From the NCBI GenBank assembly GCA_023230285.1, contig JALNXP010000053.1:1-11476 (forward strand): DNA of 11,476 nucleotides, given 5' to 3'. This document shows, piece by piece, positions 6,837-11,476 of the stretch (the stretch's first letter is position 1; each line of letters begins with the position of its first letter). Under the pieces are notes generated by a model. That model was not told the origin of the DNA and did no database searches. It saw nothing but the letters and a program-made list of their open reading frames with translations. This DNA is from Bacteroidales bacterium. GTDB taxonomy: Bacteria; Bacteroidota; Bacteroidia; Bacteroidales; BM520. A program made the position numbers and the translations under genes.

Positions 6837-8207
6837 ATGAAATTTAAACCTATTGAATTAGAAGACAAGGCTATCATTGAAAGTTTTACTTATCGCTATA
6901 ATCTATGCAACTGCGATTTGGCATTTTCCAACATGTATGCTTGGCGCAACACTTATCACACAGCATGGACAATAGTAGATAATTTTCTGATTATCAGATT
7001 TTATGTTGATGGAAGTCATAGAATAGCATATCTTCAGCCTCTTGGAGACGGCGACTTTACACATTTGATACCTTTGCTCGAAAAAGATGCTAAAACCAAC
7101 GGGCAGTGTTTAAGAATTACAGATTGTACGCCCGAAGGAGTGGCAATGATACGCCGCACACATCCGGAATTTGGCTTTTGGGATAACCGCGATTTAGATG
7201 ACTATGTCTATAATGCAAGCGACTTACGAAATCTTGAGGGAAGACGTTATCAACAAAAACGCAATCACATCAATAAATTTGAAGATAATTACAAATACGA
7301 ATACCACCCTTTGACAGCTGAAATGATTGAAGAATGTTTACATCTTGAATGCGAATGGTGTTCTAATCGTTCCGACAAGATGGACAAGCTCTCTGCTGAA
7401 CAATTGTCTATACGACTTGCTCTCGAAAATTTTGATGCTTTGCATTTAATAGGCGGCACTTTATATGTTGACGATAAAATGATTGCTTTCACGTATGGTT
7501 CAGCTATCAACGATAATTCGTTTGACACGCATGTAGAAAAGGCAAACACGGCGTATGACGGCGTATTTCCGGTTATCAACAAGCTTTTTACCAAGCATTT
7601 GCCCGAAAATTTTATCTATATAAATAGAGAAGAAGATTTAGGCATTGAAGGGTTAAGAAAATCCAAACAGTCCTATCATCCGGCTTTTCTTCAAAAGAAA
7701 ATTATTGGCTATAAATTCGATAAAAGACAAGTCCGGATAAAAGCATTATGGAAAGATGTTTTCGGCGATGACGACCTTATCATTGAACAATATTTAATTA
7801 ATCATTATTCTCCTTGTTGTACATTTACTCACTCTGAAGGAGATGTAATTGTTGCGATGGTTCATTTTATCCCGATAGGTGATGTGGCTTATATTTACGC
7901 AGTTGCGACAGCTGTAGAATATCGTGACAGAGGCTTATGTGCCGATTTAATGCAAAAAGCCTTAAACTTTGCACGCAAGAAGGGTTTAAGAATGGCAGCT
8001 CTTATTCCGCAGGAAGAATGGCTGAAAAAATATTATGCGCAATTTGGCTTTGTAGACACGCAAACACCCGTCACTTTTAATGTATGGGACGGCTATGATT
8101 TCGGCACCGGCAACACTTCAAAAGATATTGCTATGACATTATGCTTTGATGACACTAAATTCACAGATGAAAGTTTAGTGCTTAATATATTGGAAGATAT
8201 TTGTTAA
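6837..8207 (+). CDS. DUF2156 (LPG synthase C-like) and GNAT acetyltransferase fusion
   Basis: A 456-residue cytosolic protein with two acyltransferase-fold domains. Residues about 5-295 match DUF2156/PF09924, the catalytic-domain family of phosphatidylglycerol lysyltransferases (MprF). Landmarks are YNLCNCDLAFSNMYAW (21-36), the GRRYQQKRNHINKF block (135-148) and REEDLGIEGLRKSKQSYHP (264-282). Residues about 300-435 form a GNAT N-acetyltransferase domain; the acetyl-CoA-binding segment AVATAVEYRDRGLCADLM (355-372) carries an RDRGLC variant of the usual Q/RxxGxG/A loop. There is no membrane domain, so it is not a full MprF; substrates may be aminoacyl-tRNA or acetyl-CoA plus an unknown acceptor. 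From memory, these two domains are often separate neighbouring genes in Bacteroides. It starts 84 nt after the permease gene and converges with the sigma operon. Confidence 0.85.
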   Translation: MKFKPIELEDKAIIESFTYRYNLCNCDLAFSNMYAWRNTYHTAWTIVDNFLIIRFYVDGSHRIAYLQPLGDGDFTHLIPLLEKDAKTNGQCLRITDCTPEGVAMIRRTHPEFGFWDNRDLDDYVYNASDLRNLEGRRYQQKRNHINKFEDNYKYEYHPLTAEMIEECLHLECEWCSNRSDKMDKLSAEQLSIRLALENFDALHLIGGTLYVDDKMIAFTYGSAINDNSFDTHVEKANTAYDGVFPVINKLFTKHLPENFIYINREEDLGIEGLRKSKQSYHPAFLQKKIIGYKFDKRQVRIKALWKDVFGDDDLIIEQYLINHYSPCCTFTHSEGDVIVAMVHFIPIGDVAYIYAVATAVEYRDRGLCADLMQKALNFARKKGLRMAALIPQEEWLKKYYAQFGFVDTQTPVTFNVWDGYDFGTGNTSKDIAMTLCFDDTKFTDESLVLNILEDIC

Positions 8208-8247
8208 TCAATAAATTAATTATTTTACAATTTAAAAACATTGATTA
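8205..8247. terminator. AT-rich inverted repeat between convergent genes
   Basis: TAATCAAT (8205-8212) is the exact inverse of ATTGATTA (8240-8247). An inner pair, AAATT (8213-8217) with AATTT (8229-8233), could extend it. The outer stem contains the stop codons of both converging genes. It could act as a weak bidirectional terminator or transcript-end structure, but it has no GC and no clear T-tract, so the call is tentative. Confidence 0.3.
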
Positions 8248-8601
8248 TTTCTGTAAAGCATGACGAACCCCAATGATAATCATTGTCCAAATTCCGATTA
8301 AAAAAGCAAACATAAAATATGTACTCAAGATATTGCCGGAAAATGATGCCGGCTGTAAATCTAAGAATATTGCGTTCCATATTTGATTAAAAGTTGTTTT
8401 AATCAAACTGTATTTGTCAAATAATAATATCGTCAAAAATGCCAAGCAGCCAACAATGCACAAAGTATTCCAAAAAATTGAAAATTTTTTTGCTTTTTGT
8501 GAAATAGCAGCATTTGCAACTTTTTGCGAAAAGCCTTTATCTTTTATTTCATGACGATTTTCGTGCATGAAATCGAACAACATTTTATCAGTTTCTTCCA
8601 T
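8245..8601 (-). CDS. DUF5056-like membrane protein, putative anti-sigma factor
   Basis: A 118-residue protein with a charged cytosolic N-terminus (about 1-40, containing DFMHENRHEIKDKGFSQKV) and two membrane segments at about 43-61 and 93-112. The N-terminal layout and the gene position immediately after an ECF sigma factor resemble the DUF5056 family found beside sigma factors in Bacteroides. The family assignment is from memory. Its first 14 nt overlap the end of the sigma gene, so the two are probably translationally coupled, which is common for sigma/anti-sigma pairs. The likely role is to hold the sigma factor at the membrane until a signal releases it; this is inferred from context only, and no zinc-binding anti-sigma motif (HxxxCxxC) is present. 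Confidence 0.75.
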   Translation of the reverse strand: MEETDKMLFDFMHENRHEIKDKGFSQKVANAAISQKAKKFSIFWNTLCIVGCLAFLTILLFDKYSLIKTTFNQIWNAIFLDLQPASFSGNILSTYFMFAFLIGIWTMIIIGVRHALQK

Positions 8602-9139
8602 AACCTTTATTTTTTAACCATTCAGCCATTTTTGTTTTGCCTCTTGTAAGATGAGATTTCACTGTATTTTGGGGCATTTCCGTTATTTCTGAAATAATTT
8701 CTAAACTTAAATCTTCCATATAAAAAAGAGTAATACAAGTACGTTCATTTTCTTTCAAAATTTGCAAAGCATTAAAGACATCATATTTTTGTTCTATATC
8801 TTTTGATATATCATCGACTTGAATATTGATATTTGCTGCGATATTTTTGTTGTATGATTCCATAATTTCCTTTTTCCTGATGTGGTCGCATAAGGTGTTG
8901 TAAGCGATACGATACAGCCATGTTGAAAAACTTGACAGACTTTGAAACTTGGCGAGGTTGGTATATGCTTTGATAAAAGTATCTTGCGCCAAATCATCGC
9001 TAAGAGCTTCGTCGTCGAGGGTTTGATGCAAAAAATACCGTCTTATCAAAGACTGGTATTTTTTGACGAGAAGCTCAAAAGCATGATTGTCATTTTCAAT
9101 CAGCACCTTAGCTATCAATGTTTTGTCATCTGTCTTCAT
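8588..9139 (-). CDS. ECF-type RNA polymerase sigma factor
   Basis: A 183-residue sigma-70 family protein with only regions 2 and 4. Region 2 covers about residues 20-90: DDLAQDTFIKAY (48-59) is the core-binding region 2.2, and FSTWLYRIAYNTLCDHIRKK (71-90) is the -10-recognising part. After an acidic linker, region 4 runs from about 123 to 178 with a helix-turn-helix around LEIISEITEMPQNTVKSHLTRGK, which should contact the -35 element. The size fits the ECF group. It is the middle gene of a three-gene operon: the DUF6249-like gene ends 40 nt upstream, and the putative anti-sigma gene overlaps its 3' end by 14 nt. Translation ends at TGA (8590-8588), followed at once by TAA. Target genes are unknown; autoregulation is suggested by an ECF-like element upstream of the operon. 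Confidence 0.93.
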   Translation of the reverse strand: MKTDDKTLIAKVLIENDNHAFELLVKKYQSLIRRYFLHQTLDDEALSDDLAQDTFIKAYTNLAKFQSLSSFSTWLYRIAYNTLCDHIRKKEIMESYNKNIAANINIQVDDISKDIEQKYDVFNALQILKENERTCITLFYMEDLSLEIISEITEMPQNTVKSHLTRGKTKMAEWLKNKGYGRN

Positions 9140-9179
9140 TCAGACCGCCGCATCATTATGAATAATATCACAAAAATAA

Positions 9180-9635
9180 TTACTTTTCTTCTATTACTTC
9201 ATTATTACTTTTGCGGGTTATCCACCATGCGATAACACGACCGATGCCAATCAGGATAAACAACAGACCGATGCTTGCATAACGTATATCTGCGAGCGCC
9301 AATAAAATTACAGCAAGACCTATTCCGACAGCTAAGAAAGTCAATCCCTGATTAAGAAAATTCACCTGCTTTTTAGGGGTTTCAAAGACAGAGTCGGGAA
9401 TTTCTTTTCCGCTTTCAATAGCCTTTTCTATCAACGCATATTTAAGTTTACTCTTTTTAAAATTTAAGCAGAGTAAAACTATTAATACAGGTAGAGCCAT
9501 AGTACACGCCACTGCCATTATAGGAATTAAGCTGTTAAACATAGCCGAAACATAAAACCCAAAATTCTCAGTACCATTTGCAAAAGAAAAAATGCTGACA
9601 CTTGCGAGCATTACTAATAAAAAAAACTTTTTCAT
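9180..9635 (-). CDS. DUF6249-like membrane protein of the sigma operon
   Basis: A 151-residue envelope protein. It has an N-terminal signal peptide or membrane helix (KKFFLLVMLASVSIFSFA, about 2-19, possible cleavage after SFA), a membrane segment at about 36-58, a cytosolic or periplasmic stretch with KYALIEKAIESGKEIPDSVF (about 65-84), and two more membrane segments at about 94-115 and 119-140. The layout recalls DUF6249 proteins encoded beside ECF sigma factors in Bacteroides; this match is from memory. As the first gene of the operon it may sense or transmit the envelope signal to the sigma/anti-sigma pair, but nothing in the sequence shows an enzymatic role. An ECF-like promoter candidate lies 35-61 nt upstream of its ATG. 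Confidence 0.78.
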   Translation of the reverse strand: MKKFFLLVMLASVSIFSFANGTENFGFYVSAMFNSLIPIMAVACTMALPVLIVLLCLNFKKSKLKYALIEKAIESGKEIPDSVFETPKKQVNFLNQGLTFLAVGIGLAVILLALADIRYASIGLLFILIGIGRVIAWWITRKSNNEVIEEK

Positions 9636-9669
9636 TTTCTAATAATCATTAAAGTTAATACAACATTTA

Positions 9670-9696
9670 GACGCATAAAAAAATGAAAAAGTTGCA
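9670..9696 (-). promoter_or_regulatory. Candidate ECF-dependent promoter of the sigma operon
   Basis: On the minus strand TGCAAC (9696-9691), a 17-nt spacer and CGTC (9673-9670) form an ECF-like -35/-10 pair (AAC and CGT elements at 16-17 nt). Transcription would start near 9663, about 28 nt before the ATG at 9635. No TAnnTTTG box is present in this 75-nt gap. The sigma factor encoded in this operon is the natural candidate to use the site, as many ECF factors autoregulate; that link is inference. Confidence 0.4.
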
Positions 9697-9710
9697 GATA
9701 TAAAAATTTT

Positions 9711-10589
9711 TTATTCGTAGGATGTTATCGGATACCATTTCATATCTTCAGGAATTCTTAAAAACAAATTAACAGTATCTGTAACCTCTCTATATGTTAT
9801 AATAGCAAAATTATTATATATACTTTTTGTATCAAAAGAAGCTGATGTACTAGTTCTTTCATCATTGCTATTTACAACAGATAAATCTATGTTGCCGTCG
9901 GTAAACACTTTATAAAACTTGTGCTGCAAAGTTGATGTTATATTAAAATCCATGAAAACATTATCGCCATCACATATTGATTCATCACAATGAAATTCCG
10001 GTTCAACGGCAATATGACCACAGCCGGTCATGTAGAAATCGGTATTAAAGATAGTAGAAGGGACAAACATCTCCGGATTTATGATTGCCACATTAATATA
10101 AGATAAAGCGTTCAAGCTGTTAGTAACAGAGATATCCCATGTTGTTGCATTATTATGAGTAATTTTCACATATTTTTTGCCACCATAAAGACATGAATAA
10201 TAAGGTACTCTATTAATTGTTATATTCCATTCTGCATTTATTTCAGAAAGGGTTTTACCGTTGGTAATTATTTTGTAATAAACGACATTGTTATCCATAA
10301 TCAGCCACACATTTTCTTGATTGTCCTAATTAATGATATAAGCGTTGTTAATATCATTGACTCTGATACTTTCTGCGACAGAATCATTTGCCGCTTCCAA
10401 GTAAGTATTAAAAACGAAAGCTATATTGCTGTTATTTTCAATATTTTCAGATATTATATAATTCCATACGTTAAAAATCTCCTGCCCACGTTTTGTTAAA
10501 TCGTCTTGTCTTTTTTCTTCTACACAACTGCTCAGCATGACTAAGACCAAAGAGAATAAACTTATTATAATTATATTATTACGTTTCAT
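9711..10589 (-). pseudogene. Lipoprotein gene interrupted by an in-frame TAG (codon 88)
   Basis: Read from the ATG at 10589, the frame gives 87 residues, a TAG at 10328-10326, then 204 more codons in the same frame to TAA at 9711. The N-terminal part is a lipoprotein: a KRNN start, a hydrophobic helix, and lipobox LSSC with C22 as the lipidated residue. The acidic VEE after it resembles surface-export signals of Bacteroidetes lipoproteins. The stop splits what looks like one domain: NDINNAYIIN before it, DNQENVWLIM after it, then a repeated-strand region with NGKTLSE and AEWNIT. A separately translated downstream part would have to start at GTG 10310 or ATG 10298 and would lack an export signal. 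It lies 32 nt after the barrel gene, so the two form a pair. A nonsense mutation is most likely; readthrough or sequencing error are alternatives. Function unknown. Confidence 0.7.
10326..10328 (-). other. Internal in-frame TAG stop of the lipoprotein gene
   Basis: The codon reads TAG between AAT and GAC. Single changes to CAG, GAG, AAG, TAT or TAC would restore a 292-residue lipoprotein. TAG also appears as the terminal stop of the adjacent barrel gene, so it is not freely reassigned in this genome. Confidence 0.85.
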
Positions 10590-10621
10590 AATGATTATAT
10601 TTAATGATTAAAACAAAAAAA

Positions 10622-11275
10622 CTACTTATTACTGAATCTATATCCGAATCCTGCATATATAAAACCTTTGTTACCGATACCAAGTTCGGTAAAGCCATAA
10701 AATTTATGTCCGACAGAGATGCCTATATAAGTTAATTGAAAAGCGGGGAACATATCTATAGAGACGACCGGTTCTTCAGGGGTGTCAGGGTGAGAAACCG
10801 AAGAGCATATTGAAGCTCCAAGTCCGACTGCAGAATAAAGAGTTACGTATTTTGTATTAAGATATGAGAATCTTACTGTGGGGATAATAGATAACATTTC
10901 GGTATGATCGCGGCAGAGGATTTCCTCCGTAAACAAATCTCTTACATTCTGACGAGCACTGAAGTAATTGATTTGTCCGCCTAACCATAACCATTTTTTC
11001 AATCTCAGCATATATCCGGCTGTGATAGAAGGGGTAAAATATTCATGTCCCAAGTAAGTATCTGCTCCGAACCAGTCGTATCTAATCTCCGGATATTGGT
11101 CCATGAATATAAAACTTGTTCCTGAAAAAAGTTTATCTATAGCCGCATCACCAACTCAGAGAGTAAACTCATGTTCTATAGAAAATTTTTCAGTAGATTT
11201 TTCAACTTCATCTTGTGCAAAAGACACAAAGTACAAAGGAAATAGTAGTAGTAAAAATGCCATTGCTTTTTTCAT
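10622..11275 (-). pseudogene. Outer-membrane beta-barrel protein gene interrupted by in-frame TGA (codon 40)
   Basis: From the ATG at 11275 the frame gives a signal peptide (MKKAMAFLLLL start, cleavage expected at SFA before Q21) and a short mature N-terminus ending EHEFTL. TGA at 11158-11156 follows, then 177 further in-frame codons to TAG at 10622. The downstream part is clearly outer-membrane barrel sequence: alternating strands, LKKWLWLGGQINY, VRFSYLNTKYVTLYSAVGLG, TYIGISVGHKFYGFTELG and a C-terminal FGYRF near the end. It resembles a Bacteroidetes family of small barrels of about 200-230 residues, in which VGD or IGD normally sits right where the stop falls. Without the first 39 codons the barrel (for example from ATG 11104) has no signal peptide and could not be exported. 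It is the upstream partner of the equally interrupted lipoprotein gene. No specific function is known. Confidence 0.72.
11156..11158 (-). other. Internal in-frame TGA stop of the barrel gene
   Basis: The codon reads TGA between CTC and GTT. A single base change to GGA, CGA, AGA or TGG would give a continuous 217-residue exported barrel. No other gene in the window needs TGA to be read as an amino acid. Confidence 0.85.
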
Positions 11276-11383
11276 ATTCCGATTAATTAAACGTTAGTAT
11301 CTGTTATAACGAATGTTAAGAAATTTTTATTGTTATTATTTTTATTTATTTAATAAAGTTAAGCCGTAGATTCTTTAGCATCG

Positions 11384-11391
11384 CAAAAATA
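11384..11391 (-). promoter_or_regulatory. Possible -7 box for the barrel/lipoprotein pair
   Basis: TATTTTTG on the minus strand (11391-11384) fits TAnnTTTG and lies about 110 nt upstream of the ATG at 11275. No good -33 TTG is visible. The rest of 11276-11476 is AT-rich and holds no gene I can support. Confidence 0.35.
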
Positions 11392-11476
11392 CAATAAATA
11401 GTTGAGAAATATAGATTTAAAGGTGTAATTTTTGATTTTTTTGATATTATGTCAAATTTGCATTAGTTGCATTTGA

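Noticed and set aside
8942..9235. Plus-strand ORF of 97 codons opposite the sigma factor gene
   Set aside because: It runs antisense through the sigma gene into the next gene and encodes no recognisable protein.
10580..10615. Direct repeat of AATGATTA between barrel and lipoprotein genes
   Set aside because: An AT-only octamer repeated in very AT-rich spacer sequence is not distinguishable from background.
10326..11158. Selenocysteine (TGA) or pyrrolysine (TAG) insertion in the barrel and lipoprotein genes
   Set aside because: Neither surface-protein type is known to use these residues, no SECIS-like hairpin is evident after the TGA, and two different special codons side by side would be implausible.
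8588..11275. Reassignment of TGA to tryptophan in this genome
   Set aside because: Only the barrel gene would need it; all other genes use TGG for tryptophan. The sigma gene's TGA is followed directly by TAA, so it does not settle the question, but one isolated TGA fits a nonsense mutation better than a new code.
11103..11297. Plus-strand ORF of 64 codons opposite the barrel gene start
   Set aside because: It is antisense to the signal peptide region of the barrel gene and has no plausible promoter or domain.
11292..11311. Inverted repeat CGTTA / TAACG with 10-nt spacing before the barrel gene
   Set aside because: Five-base arms in AT-rich DNA are expected by chance; too little to call an operator.

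Overview
The window reads as chromosomal DNA from a low-GC member of the Bacteroidetes, probably Bacteroidales. The evidence is the set of TAnnTTTG-type -7 promoter boxes, the lack of Shine-Dalgarno sequences, export signals ending in LLSQ or FAQ, a TonB C-terminal-domain protein, and DUF2461, DUF5056-like, DUF6249-like and DUF2156 proteins. Family names come from recognition of the sequences; no database search was possible.

Layout. Positions 1-627 (minus) hold the N-terminal half of phosphoglycerate kinase (pgk), cut by the window edge. Positions 747-1964 (minus) hold three genes: a small soluble TonB-C-domain protein, a tRNA-Ala(CGC), and a DUF2461 protein whose start codon lies only 14 nt past the tRNA 3' end. 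A 214-bp divergent promoter region (1965-2178) separates these from a four-gene plus-strand operon at 2179-6752. That operon encodes a complete MacA/MacB/TolC-type tripartite exporter: outer-membrane factor, periplasmic adaptor, ATPase and FtsX-like permease, with ATPase and permease as separate polypeptides. Next, on the plus strand at 6837-8207, is a DUF2156-GNAT fusion protein.

From 8245 to 11275 everything is on the minus strand. A three-gene ECF sigma-factor module runs from a DUF6249-like membrane protein to the sigma factor to a DUF5056-like membrane protein, the likely anti-sigma factor; the last two overlap by 14 nt. Upstream of it lies a pair of envelope genes, an outer-membrane beta-barrel protein and a lipoprotein.

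The main observation is that each gene of this envelope pair is interrupted by a single in-frame stop codon. It is TGA at codon 40 of the barrel gene and TAG at codon 88 of the lipoprotein gene, and recognisable protein continues in the same frame beyond each. The pair is probably two decaying genes, although sequencing error or readthrough cannot be excluded from the sequence. The sigma operon has an ECF-like promoter candidate (TGCAAC, 17 nt, CGTC), which would fit autoregulation. A similar element (TGCAAC, 16 nt, CGTT) lies upstream of the exporter operon and suggests, weakly, that the sigma factor could control the exporter. I see no mobile element, CRISPR array or phage gene, and no clearly new multi-gene system.
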